DNA from: Pestalotiopsis fici W106-1
Lineage: Eukaryota > Ascomycota > Sordariomycetes > Amphisphaeriales > Sporocadaceae
Assembly (NCBI RefSeq): GCF_000516985.1
Contig: NW_006917097.1
Coordinates: 1,178,001-1,242,000, forward strand
Direction: 5' to 3'
Length of the DNA stretch: 64,000 nucleotides
Shown here: positions 42,526 through 53,780 of the stretch, in pieces
Layout: each line of letters starts with the position of its first letter
How positions within the stretch are numbered: the stretch's first letter is position 1
Program-made: the position numbers and the translations under genes
Notes under the pieces: generated by a model
Database searches by the model: none
What the model was told of the DNA's origin: nothing
What the model saw: only the letters and a program-made list of their open reading frames with translations

Positions 42526-43408
42526 ATGCATCCTACAGAAACACAACCGCCTCCGACACCGACATTCCTCAAGCTTTCATATCCAGCGCCACGAGTCCTT
42601 CTGATCCGCATGGATCGCCCTAAGGATCTCAATGCCATGTCAACTACGGCGCAATGGGAAATGGACTCGGTATGGAAATGGCTGGACCTAGAGCCCAAGT
42701 TGAGTGTCGCAGTCATTACGGGCACAGGTCGAGCCTTTTCCGCGGGGGCTGATCTCAAGGAGTGGAATAATTCCATGTCAGACGATGCAAATCCCAAGAA
42801 TCGAATGGGCAATGCGCCCGCATTCAAACCATTGTCACGGCGGTTAGGAAAAAAGCCCGTCATTGCCGCCGTCAATGGGCTGGCTATGGGAGGTGGCTGC
42901 GAGTTTATTGTCAACTGTGGTAGGTTTGCTCTCAGCGCAGTCGAATGGGATTAGTTCTAATCGCATGTCAGATCTGGTCGTGGCCGCCGAGGATGCTTAT
43001 TTTGGGCTTCCCGAAGTGAAACGAGGACTCGCTCCGATAGGCGGTGCTCTGCCGCGTCTGATAAGAACCATTGGCCTGCAGCGGGCGTCGGAGTTCGCGC
43101 TGACGGGAAGAAAAGCAAGTGCGCAAGAGTTGTTTGCGTGGGGCTTGGTGAACAAGGTGGTTCCCAAGGAGCAAGTCGTGGATGAGGCCGTCAGGTACGC
43201 AAAAGACATTGCCGCAAATAGCCCAGATGCTATCATATGTACGAGAGCTGGGTTGAGGCAGGGCTGGGAGACGGCTTCGGTTGAGAGAGCAGTGGAGATT
43301 ACACTAGAAAGAGAGTTTGCCGAGCTTCAGAGGGGAGAAAACATCCTCGAAGGATTAAAGGCATTCTCAGAGAAGCGAGAGCCGGCGTGGAAAGGAAGTC
43401 GCCTCTAA
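42526..43408 (+). CDS. Peroxisomal enoyl-CoA hydratase/isomerase (crotonase) 2
   Basis: Two exons (42526-42919, 42972-43408; 52-nt intron starting GTAGGT) give 276 residues. Motifs: RVLLIRMDRPKDLNAMS, AFSAGADLKEW (first oxyanion region) and AVNGLAMGGGCEFIVNCD (second), then FGLPEVKRGLAPIGGALPR. The PEVxRG...GALPR block is shared with crotonase 1, so the two are related paralogues rather than distant superfamily members. It ends SRL, a PTS1 variant. The start is the ATG at 42526; the frame is open upstream to 42427, but that lead looks like 5' untranslated sequence. Confidence 0.92.
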
Positions 43409-44009
43409 AATTCTCTATTCGCCTGTATCATCTCGCGAGTTGGCTCGAGCGGATTACGAGTTGTAGAAAGATAAGCATAGGTTTAGACGTGTTCACATAG
43501 TATAAAATGTCTAGCGACGCTGTCTTTGAATGTAAAGCATGTTTAGCCTATGGCTTTACGTGTATCATACATGATGCCACAGTCGATAGTATGCAATCAA
43601 AAAGGTCTGATAAGAGTAGGGCTATTCAGTGCCTCTAAGAAGCCTTGGTCACACACCAAGCCTCCCCATGCGTATTCGCTTCTTGTTGCCAGCCGGGTCA
43701 ATTACTAATGATTCAGCATCACCCTTGCACCAGTCCAGAAAGACCTCCCCCTTGACTATTAGATGGGTAGGAATCTTGTTCCGTGTGGCTCAACTTCCCC
43801 GCCAGATCTAGTAGATCAGTCAAGTGGGGGTAGCATGCCTGTTTCATTCGTATAGTACGGTCCTCTTCCTGCATCTTGGAAGCTTACGTACATGGTACCC
43901 GACAATAAGACGGCAGTTATCCTATGCAAGTTCTCTCCAGAGTCTGAAGATTCGTCTCTCGATCCCAAAAGCACCATATTTTATCCCCAAAACTACCATT
44001 ATCTTTGAA
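43409..44009. other. Promoter region of the cluster MFS gene
   Basis: About 600 bp with one cluster motif copy (43705-43715). No gene seen. Confidence 0.6.
43705..43715 (-). promoter_or_regulatory. Cluster motif TGAATCATTAG, copy 4
   Basis: An exact 11-mer on the minus strand, 295 bp upstream of the MFS start codon. Flanking bases also match copies 1 and 3 (CTGAATCATTAG). Confidence 0.7.
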
Positions 44010-46001
44010 ATGGAATCTAGAAAGGAAGAAGCCAGAGCTGCGCAGACGGAAGAAATCGAAAAGATACAAGAAGGGCACAACAATGAAGACGATGCTTCTT
44101 CCATCAGTCCGGAAGCCCTGGGAAATGACTTGCCGAAAGGCTACTTTTACTCGCTACAATTTCTCGGTGCCATGACTGTAAGTGGCGTGAGTGCACATAC
44201 CGATGGCCATGTCTAAATCTAATTAGGGCTTCTGTCTGTCTGCAATCTCAGCCTACATATTCCTCCTCTTTCCGACAAACATTCTCACGTACATTAATGC
44301 AGACATTGGTCCAAGCCCGTACATCTCCTGGGTCAACATTGCAAGAACCCTAGCACTGTCTTTTACTTATACCATTCTTGGACGACTATCAGACTTGTTT
44401 GGGCGACGGTGGTTCTTTATTGGCGGCAACATTGTCGCTCTACTCGGCATCATCATCTGCGCTGTAGCCCGGAATGTTAACACGCTGATAATCGGCAGCG
44501 CCGTGTATGGTCTGGGTGAGACTGTTCAACTCAGCTTCAATGTTGCGGTTGGCGAGTTGGTCCCAAACAAGTACCGGCCAATGGTTCTGTCATTCATCTT
44601 TCTTACCAATGCACCGTTTGCGAGTTTTGGTCCAATCATGGGTAAGAAAAAGCAGCTCTTTCTAATCGATCCGAGCCCAGCAGAGTGCTGATCTGAATAC
44701 AGCACGAAAGTTTGTCGAGATTCCGTCCCTTGGCTGGCGATGGTGTTACTACATCAACATTATTGCCGTTGGCCTCGCAATCGTGCTTTTATACTTGTTT
44801 TATAATCCGCCCACGTTTGAATTATTGCACGAACGCAAGGGTAAGCGGGAGATTCTAAAAAGGCTTGACTGTAAGTGAGGACAGAGTGTCATCAAAGTGA
44901 TTCGGGATTCTGATGGCGCTTAGACCTTGGAATCTTTTTGTGGACTGCCGGTCTCACCTTGTTCCTAATGGGAGTCTCTCTCGGCGGGAATATCTACCCC
45001 TGGGCATCAGCACCCGTCATTTCCACCATCGTTATCGGTATCGTGTTGCTGATTATATTGTTCATCTGGGAGACCGTTGCCAATCTGGAATATCCTGCAA
45101 TTCCAGTCAAGTTCTTTCGCAATCGTGGCTTCATGAGTTTGGTCTGCTGTGCTACAGTTGGAAGTGTGAGTGTACACCACGATATACTAGAAAGTCTACT
45201 AAGACACACCAGATGACCTACTACTCGGCTGTACTGCTATGGCCCCAACAAGTACAGGCCCTCTTTACCAAGGACATAATCGAAGCTGGGTGGCTTTCGG
45301 TAGGTATGGCTTGTCTCCTTCTGTCGACATGAGACTGACAGAGGCGACAGTGTACAGTCGGAAGTGCAACCGCCCTGGGTCAGATATGCGCCGGTGCCAT
45401 TGTCAAATGGGGAGGCAACGTTCGATACTGGATCATATTTTCCACATTTGCCATGGTTGGGTTCGTGGCGGCTCTGGCAGCCGTTACTCCAGACACTAGG
45501 AATATGGCCGTCGCTCTAGTCATTCTGGGTCCATTCTTTGTTGGATTCATCGAACTCGCATCTCTGGCTCTCGCTCCTCTCTTCTGCAAGCCTGCAGATA
45601 TCGGTTTGGCCTCGGGGCTGCTTGCTTCCATCAGGTCTGCCGGGGGCTCGATTGCGGTGGCAGTGTACAGTACGATACTGTCGAATCGTATCAAATCGAC
45701 CATACCCGAGATTGTAGGCCCAGCTGCAGTGGCAGCAGGTCTTTCAGAAAGTGAGGTAGGCGCACTGGCAACAGCCATCGTTGGCGGTAAGCTGTCGTCA
45801 TTTTCTGGATTGACATCGTCTGTTAGCGCTGCTGTCAGTGCAACGCTTCCCACGGCATACGCACAGGCATTCAAGACAGTATATTTGGCAAGTTTGGGAT
45901 TTGGTGGGATTGCAATTGTCGGGTGCCTATTTTCCAAAGACGCACAGAAGCATTTGACGGACAGGGTCGACCGAAGGATGCAGAACGGCGAGGTTGATTA
46001 G
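44010..46001 (+). CDS. MFS transporter 1 (14-helix DHA/TRI12-type)
   Basis: Six exons (44010-44177, 44227-44641, 44703-44870, 44924-45165, 45213-45299, 45351-46001; introns of 47-61 nt, total phase consistent) give 576 residues. An acidic cytosolic N-terminus is followed by many hydrophobic helices. MFS motif A is GRLSDLFGRRW (about residue 105); VGELVPNKYRP and TVGSATALGQ resemble the fungal TRI12/siderophore-type drug:H+ antiporters. Expected in the plasma membrane. Its promoter carries the cluster motif, so uptake of the pathway substrate or export of an intermediate is inferred. Confidence 0.9.
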
Positions 46002-47508
46002 ACTAGGTGCACTCTACCATGTGCTAGACTCCATGACTCTTGGGTTTTTCCGGCATACCGACCTCCATAACAGCAATACCATGCCTCATACAAACACCCC
46101 AAGATAGAGACCATGCTAGAATCCGAACCAAAGCCCGTATCTGTGGCCCCATTCGCTATGCGCTGGACGTTTGGCTTAAGTGCTGTACTGCTGGCCGTCT
46201 CTCGTTCTGGTACGAGGCAAGGGCGCTGCGATGCTTGGCAAGGACCAAACACGGCAGACTCGGTTGTGGATTCTTCCAGAACTAGAGACTTTGTTAGCAA
46301 CAGGTTGAGATGGATGCAAAATAAAGAGAAAGAGGAAGATAAGAACGAGAAAGCAAAAACTTCATACCTCATGTCAATGACCCTTGGCTATGACTGGAAA
46401 TGACGGCCTGACTCTAAGCTGGGGAATACGTCGAGTCTTGTAAACAAGTATGCTCATTGCGAGAATCAAGAGGAGGACAATGACGACATCCATGTCAATG
46501 GTAATCAGTGTGTAGGCGCAAGCATCGCGGTTGATCACCTTCCATGCACCTTTGCTTGCCACGTTATTGATGGTGACGATGGAGTAGTGGTCAGCGTCGC
46601 ACTTGAACATTTTGCCTGTATTTCGCTTAAAGTGTTTTGCTTGTATGTCTTGTCTCTTTCGCTTTGTGATTCCCGTAGTGTTTTGTGGTGGCAGCGGTTT
46701 GTTTGCTGAGGCTCTTGCTTGTGGTGTTGTTTGCTGAAATATTTGGGACTTGGAGTTATCCATCAATTGAATAGGTCTTCGTTCCTTCTCCCACTCGTTT
46801 CAAACGTGGATTGTTTGTGGAAAGTGCGTCTCGGCCATTTTCAGTCTCAGGTTTTGGTGTCTTCCATAATTAATTTTTGAACGCTCTACAACTCCTCGCA
46901 AACCGGAATTGAGTGGCAGGAAGGCCGATTGAAATCCACCTTGATGTATCCCGAGGTCGTGTCATCGTTGAGCTCAATTTCATAATGGCTTCAGTGCTTG
47001 TGTTCTTTGATTGACAAGTACTGCCAACTAGAAATCGTACCATGGGCGCTCAAGATACCTCACAGTTTTCCCAAGTACCTCATTTTTAAGAAGGCGTCGT
47101 CAATAGGATCGATCTGGATTGTATCCATCGGTAATTTGGTGAATTTCCTGCCCAGATGTATTGTGCAAGTCCTTGAGCAAGTATCGATGACAGGTACATG
47201 GGTACTGTCCACTTGGGGAGTGTGCCTCTGCCCCCCCAGCACTATTTGGTTCTAGCTCAGCACCCCGCGGCGCCAAACACTTCAATTTGTAGCGGTCATC
47301 CCTCGCAAACTCGAGCAGTGCACCTGCTCTTGGACACTACGAGTGTGATGGAACCTGGCTCAATCAATAATTCATCCTCTTGTTGTTGGTTGGGAAGAAT
47401 ACATTGAAGAGTATCAAGCGCGCTCGCTCGATCTCGACATGCCTCGTGTGCGCCATCAATGCTCAGACATTGGTACTTGAATGGTTATAAGCTTGATACT
47501 GTTGCGAA
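46002..47508. other. Intergenic upstream of the bZIP gene
   Basis: About 1.5 kb. The only candidate is the 130-codon minus-strand frame at 46374-46766. No exact cluster motif was seen. Confidence 0.45.
46374..46766 (-). CDS. Possible small single-span membrane protein
   Basis: A 130-codon open frame with a Gln/Asn-rich N-terminus, a basic stretch (KRKRQDIQAKHFKR) and one clear hydrophobic helix (DMDVVIVLLLILAMSILVY) followed by positive charges. I recognise no family, and no splice signals or promoter strengthen it. It may be a chance frame. Confidence 0.25.
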   Translation of the reverse strand: MMDNSKSQIFQQTTPQARASANKPLPPQNTTGITKRKRQDIQAKHFKRNTGKMFKCDADHYSIVTINNVASKGAWKVINRDACAYTLITIDMDVVIVLLLILAMSILVYKTRRIPQLRVRPSFPVIAKGH

Positions 47509-48638
47509 ATGTCACAGCCAACAGCCGACCAAGGTGTGCACTTTTCGCTCAGCACAGGCAGGGACCAAGATGTCTCGCAAGCCAATGTTGAATTGCATAG
47601 AAAGCGGGCTCGCGACCGAAAGTCGCAGCAGGCGATGCGAGACCGGCAGAGGGGTCTGATCCAGAGCTTGACTGAACGAGTCGACTTCCTCACCCGCACA
47701 CTAGATGGCACTCTGAAAGATGTCGGCCTGCTCGAGTCAAAAGTCATCACGCTCGAGGCCGAGAATGCGCAGCTTCGTGCTCAGAACGCCGCCTGGCAGC
47801 TGGGTCTACTTGGTCGTGCTGAGCCTACAGAAACAGTAGCGCTCAAGTCCCTAGAGCCTTGGACCATACCTCCTCGAAATTCACCGCCGTGTTGTATCGC
47901 CGATAACATTGTTCAGAATTTCATTCTATCCAAGCGTGCCGAAATGGCGTCAGTACGACCCAACGAGATACACGGCAGCACAAGACTAAAACCAAACCCC
48001 GCTTCTCTCCTCTCCAAGCAGCATGGGACGGTGGATGAAGTGAGCAACGTGGTTGCTGATCTTGTGCGGTCATATCCAGAAATCGAGTCCCTTCCAAAAC
48101 AAGTTGCTGTATTTTACATCATGGGGCTACTGTCCAAGGTCAGTGCACGCAAATCTGCATCAAGTTCATCTTGCGACTCTAGGTTGACCTATAACAAGTG
48201 GCTCATTTATCTCGACAAGGAAAGTTGGGATCTCATGCCCGAGTGGCTACGGCCGACCGAGTGTCAGCTTTCGACGGTTCATGCCGCGTGGGTTGACCGA
48301 ATTCCATGGTAAGAACAAATCAGTAAAGAAATCTGGCGTGGTGATGAGCTAAGTTGAACAGGCCCAAGGCAAGGAATTATCTAGTACAGCACTCTGACAT
48401 AACGTTGGATGATTTTGCATCTACATACAGCTCTAGCTTTCAGATCAAGTGGGATTTCGATCCTAGCCATGTGCTCATTACGATCGACTCGAACAAGGAT
48501 GAGCCAAAGCAAGTGCTTTTCAATCCCGTGTTTGAAAGTGAGATACGCCAACTCAAGAATTGGACCGTCGAGGAGACATTCCGACAGCGTTTTCCCGAAA
48601 TTGCAACGCTTATTGACAAGGATACAATCTTGGTCTAG
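47509..48638 (+). CDS. bZIP transcription factor with DUF3425 domain
   Basis: Two exons (47509-48308, 48362-48638; 53-nt intron) give 358 residues. The basic region RKRARDRKSQQAMRDRQRG runs into a leucine-zipper-like helix (LIQSLTERVDFLTRTL to LESKVITLEAENAQL). The region from about residue 120 to the end is the fungal DUF3425 domain (IESLPKQVAVFYIMG, PEWLRPTECQLSTVHAAWVDRIPWPKAR split here by the intron). Such proteins are nuclear, dimeric DNA binders, often pathway-specific. It is the only regulator in the 32-50 kb region, and the motif repeated in the cluster promoters has a TGA-N-TCA core. I therefore infer, but cannot show, that it controls the cluster. Confidence 0.9.
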
Positions 48639-48763
48639 ACAAATCGTGTAGTTGAACCAAATATGCATTTGTAATCTGTGCCTGGAAAGAAATCAAGTGA
48701 ATTGACATGAGGAAACCAGGCTATCGTGAGTTGACCCAGTCCATAACTTCACAATTGCTCCTG

Positions 48764-50312
48764 TCAAGCAGACTTGAAAAGCTTGAAGCCACCAGGAACT
48801 CGAGATTGGAAAACACCCTGGGGATCGTACTTCGTCGCAACATTTCGCATGAGCTCAATGTTCTCTGGGCCATATGTAGACAGTGGATCTTGACTGCCGT
48901 CTGCGTATGCAAGATATTGCCACTCTATATCGACGCCAATATCGATGCTGTACTGCTTCAGTGCGTCGCGCATCGGAATCAACCTCTTGCGCGCCGCGGC
49001 CTCTTGCTCAGCATTCCGAACCATGTGTTGCATTTGGTACAGAATCGCGTCGCCTGCTTCGCGCTCCATGCCAGTGACGTTTCCACCCCTGTTGACAGAG
49101 CTCTCAAACAACACTTTGGGCATTGATTGGATGACCACAAAGTTGACAAAGTCTGGGTCCTGGTCCGCCTTCCAACTAGCAATAAAATCGCGTTGCGCTT
49201 CTAATGCTTTTTGTAGGAAACGCCCATCATTCTTTACATTCATTGTGAGCCATAACTGTCTGTACTCGGTTGGCTCATCCAGCTCAAACGTCATGTTCAA
49301 ATGACTGTCAACACGAAGCGTGTTACTGAGCTGGGGAGTGATGGAAAGGAAGCGGTCAAACGCAGGCGCATTGACTTTTCCAGTGGTATCATGGATTGCC
49401 ATGGAAACGACAATATCTGCACGGGCAGGGTCGTAGAGCCAAAAGGTTATGGCCGAGCCCTAGGGATAGCTGCGTATATTGTCCACCCAGTCAACGTACG
49501 CCGCAATATGCTGCTCGGTCGTGGTGAGAGGATAGACCACCTGACCACCCCAGAGATCTCCAATGGGAAACGCTTGAACGTCGAACCGGGTCACGACGCC
49601 AAAGTTGCCAGAGCCTCCCTTGAGCGCCTTGTGCAGGTCCGCATTGACCTCCCTGTTGGCGTTGACCACCTGTCCGCTCGCGAGCACGACCTCGAAATTG
49701 ATGACACTGTCGCAGCCAAGACCAACCATGCTGCTAAAGAAACTGTTGCCACCGCCCAAGAGGAATCCGGCAACGCCAACTTGAGATGCTCGGCCACCTG
49801 GAACCGTAACTCCGAATGGCTCCAGAGCTGTATAAACCTCATGCCATCTGCCTCCTGCGCCTATTTTAGCGATTTGACCATCGGCGTCATACTCGGTCTG
49901 GTTCATCAGGCCCAGATCAAGTGTCACGCCATCGCTGACTAGGAAAACCAAGTCAGCTCTCGTCTTTGAGGGCCATGGTTTGACTTACTGTTGGATGCCC
50001 CAGGGTATGATGCATGACCGCCGCCACGGACTGCCCATTTACATGTTGTCTGTGTCTTCAGGATGGTAATTGCCTGCGCAACCTGCTCAGTGGACCTAGG
50101 CTGAACTATGCAAGTTGGATTGATTCGCGCCGAGACTGACCAGTACGACTGGTTTCGAGCCGTATAGGCCGCGGTATTTGGTCGAAGCACTGTCAAACCA
50201 GCGGCCTCGAGAATGTCGCACTAACAATATCTGTCAGCGCATCGGACAACGGTATTCACCACAGGTACACACGATCAATCGAAAGGATCATTCCTACAAC
50301 AGTAGTCGCCAT
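48764..50312 (-). pseudogene. Berberine-bridge-type FAD-linked oxidase with an in-frame stop
   Basis: Exons 50271-50312, 49989-50220 and 48764-49938 give 482 codons with one TAG at 49460-49462. The FAD-binding part has AVRGGGHASYPGASN, with the His that usually carries covalent flavin, then GAGGRWHEVYTAL and GVAGFLLGGGNSFFSS. The C-terminal substrate domain ends KYDPQGVFQSRVPGGFKLF. The frame continues unchanged across the stop (DNIRSYP, stop, GSAITFWLYDPARADIVVS). Relatives have a normal residue here, and no splice pair removes the stop without breaking the frame. CAG to TAG, a C-to-T change in CpA context, would explain it; an assembly error is possible. The first exon is tentative. The family oxidises alcohols, sugars or alkaloid-like substrates with O2. 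Confidence 0.8.
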
Positions 50313-52185
50313 GACGCAACAATGCTTGCAAGATTCAGGTTGGAATGTGATTGAATGAAGAAACGCGAGCAGGAGTCCTAAACACTCTATATAATCGCGG
50401 TAAGTTCTTTCAGTACTCGCCGCAAGGTCACCACAGGGACAAGTCGATGGAGTGTCATTGTTGAAAATATTAGCAGAAACGCATCAGCGAGCACAATTGT
50501 TATCAAGCTCTTCAATTGTAGCACAGTCCCTCGGTTCGCAAACACTTTCCTCTTCGTTCTGTTTCACTGATGGATTGGGCTCTTTCTAGTCAACCAATCA
50601 TTCAATTGATACTTTCAAGTGGTGTAGTAGCATGCATCAGGATAGGGGATGCTTCAATACGCGGGGTCGGCTTACTGAGCAAGTATATCGAGGCTGCCGG
50701 AATGTGCAATCAACTATCTTTGGGATATCCTTTGGGATATCGTATGGGCAGATCACGGCAGATCACGGACCGGAGATACTTGATCAGGCGAACCACATTC
50801 TTTGATGGCCGGGTATCTGCACAGTGCTGAATAATGGGCTTAATCGCTCGTGATATGCGTTACCAGTTTAATTTTTCAACTCCCACCAGAGACGTTGGGC
50901 CAACTCCAGTGGTGGTAGGTATATGTAGGCCGCTCTACGCCATGCAGCATGTCGTAAAGTGGCCCGATACATGACTTGATCCTTGGCGTGATCGCCTGTC
51001 AGTATAATGGCAAATGGAACCATTTCTACTTGCTGTTCAATGTATGTTTGCTTGCCAAAAAGTCCACTCAGTCTCAGTTTGACAGCATGGGGCGCAGCGA
51101 GCCATCAAGGCGACCGTACGACTTGATATCAATGAGGCCCAACCCGATCCCTTTCAAGCATTTTCGTCATGGACAGCACGGCAGCCTGCATGCACTACTT
51201 TTTAACATCTGAGGAGTAGAATCTTGGTCCAAACATGGTCATCCGAGCAGGCAATAGAACACAGGTCGTCTGCCCTGGATAACAAAGTCTGCCATTGCCC
51301 GAGTTTCAAGAACTTCTGTTGGTGTGGCTGAATTGCACAAACAGCCTTCTCCCAATGATATTGAAAAACTGCATTGTAATGCCAAGAATATCCATGATGC
51401 TGTATATTTGCTGCCTGTAATCAAACTGTCAAGGGAAGTGATAATAAGCAAGCAGAATAATCTCTCATTCGTACAATTGTTACCCGTCAACAGTCATGGG
51501 TGAGACCAAAAAGCTGATGAATCAAGTCTAAAGAGGGGTACGCCCTGTAGGGACGCCTGGTGGGGTAGCTGCTTGCCCACCGCAGATTAGTGTCTTTCAG
51601 GGCCTGTGAGGCTGCGCTAACAAGTGTACTTTAGTGAATCAGGTACCTAATATTATTGTAAATGGCTGGTTTATGGCACATGTCGCTCTGAGCACACCTC
51701 AACTCTGCCAAAGAGATTAAATACAAGTGTTTATCATATTAATATGATTCAAGAGACCAAGAATACTACTTTTCAATATCACATTACCAGAAATCTGCTC
51801 ACACCATGCTCGAGCTACATACCAGGCAGTAACATAAATGACGTTCTGATTACGTGGGGCAACATCCCAGCCCCCAAGTTCGCATTTGCGGGATGCACAA
51901 AGCTGCAAGCATCCCGATCTACGCGCCATCAACGCCATCAATCGCAAGCAAGACAGGGCCAGGCAGATCTCGGTGAAAAGCAAAGAGCCGTCTTGTGAAA
52001 TTTCCTCTCCTCGAAACCGAGCTGAAGTCTTGCAGCGAATAGAGGTTTTTCCGAGGGCTCCTGATTGATTGCAAAGGTTCCGAGGCAGTGTTTCGTTGAG
52101 TCATCCGTGTCTACCGAAAAGCCAATCCATATCCGCCGCACACAGAGTTTGGGCTCGCATATTGTTTGCGCCCAACTAATCAGTC
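50313..52185. other. Long intergenic region, no gene seen
   Basis: About 1.9 kb with only short AT-rich frames on both strands. Short direct repeats occur near 50720-50770 (TTTGGGATATC twice, CAGATCACGG twice). Confidence 0.45.
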
Positions 52186-52998
52186 ATGGACACTCAACGC
52201 GATGCCATGGTGACTCGCGGCCTCACCCAGCTGCATACTGTGAGTCCAGTCAATTGCGCCTGGATTGACTGCATCTGTATCTCTCCACGTCACTGACCAT
52301 TGCCTCAACACCAGGGTCTCGGCATTCTCCTCGGAGCTGGTCGGATATCAACCGCCACCCATGAGCAAATACTTGCCCTCATCAATAACAATGACGACAA
52401 TCCCAATGCTTCTAACGCTGGTAAAGAGACGCCAATCTCTCTTGTCTCGAATGGCCTGGACAATAGTTTCGAGTATGAGCCGGCATCAACATTCACATTC
52501 CATTCAGTTGCTGATTGATTGTCCAGTAACTTGAAGATTACCAATAAGCCTCCCAGAGGACCTAGTGCATCCATCTCGTCGGCTTCACCTCTGTTTCCAA
52601 GAGAGAATGCCTGGAGAACCCAACCAAGCCTTACCCCAGCTCCCAAAGAAGTACACCCCGAACCACGACGCTCCAATGTCGTCTGCCCTTGGTTTTGGAC
52701 GCCTGGCTATACTTGCCGCGAAAAGGAAAAGGGCATGTGTGCTTGGCTACATGAAGACTGTTCCGATGGCGTCAAGGATCCTCTCATCTGTGCCTTTTGG
52801 GCTGACGGCGAGCGCTGCACCAAGAGTGCAGAGGATTGTCGCTTTGCCCACTACTGGGCCGCCCATCGAGAAATTGCCCCTCAGCCAGGACCCAAGTACA
52901 ACCCGAAGTACAAAAAGTCCAAGAAATTTTCGACCTCATCTAACAACGATGCTTTTTCCAAGTACTCGGAAGCTGGTGCCGGAACACTCCTTGACTAA
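52186..52998 (+). CDS. Small protein with two CCCH zinc fingers
   Basis: Three exons (52186-52239, 52315-52472, 52527-52998) give 227 residues. The C-terminal half has CPWFWTPGYTC...MCAWLH (C-x9-C-x6-C-x3-H) and CAFWADGERC...CRFAH (C-x8-C-x6-C-x3-H), which are CCCH fingers usually binding RNA. The second intron (GTATGA to TCCAG, 54 nt) is a multiple of three and contains an in-frame TGA; splicing gives NSFDNLKITNKPPRG. The N-terminal half is polar with a short Asn/Asp run. Likely nuclear or cytoplasmic RNA binder; no specific orthologue recognised. Confidence 0.8.
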
Positions 52999-53780
52999 TG
53001 GAACGATATAACCCCAGGCTTGCGACCGAGTCTCCTAATATTTCTATCAAACTATGGCACGGGCGTTTGACATAATCTATCCCCGTATTATCAAAGTGGA
53101 GGGAACCGAGTAAAATGGACGTTATCATTCAAAAGGGCTACCATCTTTGCTCACGTACGGATTTCTACACGGAACGAAAACCACCAAGATCCGTCTTATT
53201 AGAGTGCGCAATGGTCAGGGAACCCACTAAATCTATAGCTGCGATTCTGGTACAAGGAATCAATTGCTCTCTGAGCAAAGCCTTAATGGTTTGATTATCA
53301 AGCAACGGCACTCAAAGAGTTTAGTAGAAAGAATTTTGGTCCGAATGCTCTCGTGCGAAATGCTTAGGCAATCGCCACACATGCGTCCCATGTAAATTTG
53401 ATGATTTTATGCCGTACAGGGTAAACAATTGACTTTACTCTTCTATCAATGGCGGATGAATTATTGTCGTAATGAATTATTTGGTTAATTAGGAGTCAGT
53501 GCATCGGTCAGGTGTGTACTGAAAGTCGGAGGCAGCGTCGAGATGGAATCAGAATGACTTGGTTGGGTAAGTGCACTTCATATGACAGTGTCCTGAATAG
53601 CGAAGCAAAGCATTGGATGCTTGCGCAAACCCGTATCGACAGAGTCATACTGAATGTGCATACTCACAATGACTCTTGACGTATCAATTATTGCATGCAT
53701 GTGGGCATAATTATAAGAGGTATGAACTCAATCTGGGACTACGGAACACCACCACGACCATATGATGATTTGATTCAAGA
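52999..53780. other. Intergenic, no gene seen
   Basis: About 780 bp, AT-rich. No feature supported. Confidence 0.45.

Noticed and set aside
46040..46403. Overlapping frames just after the MFS 1 gene
   Set aside because: Short, overlapping on both strands with no start context or family resemblance; probably 3' flank.
52516..52518. Apparent nonsense codon in the CCCH-finger gene
   Set aside because: A 54-nt intron (52473-52526) with GTATGA donor and CCAG acceptor removes it and keeps the frame.
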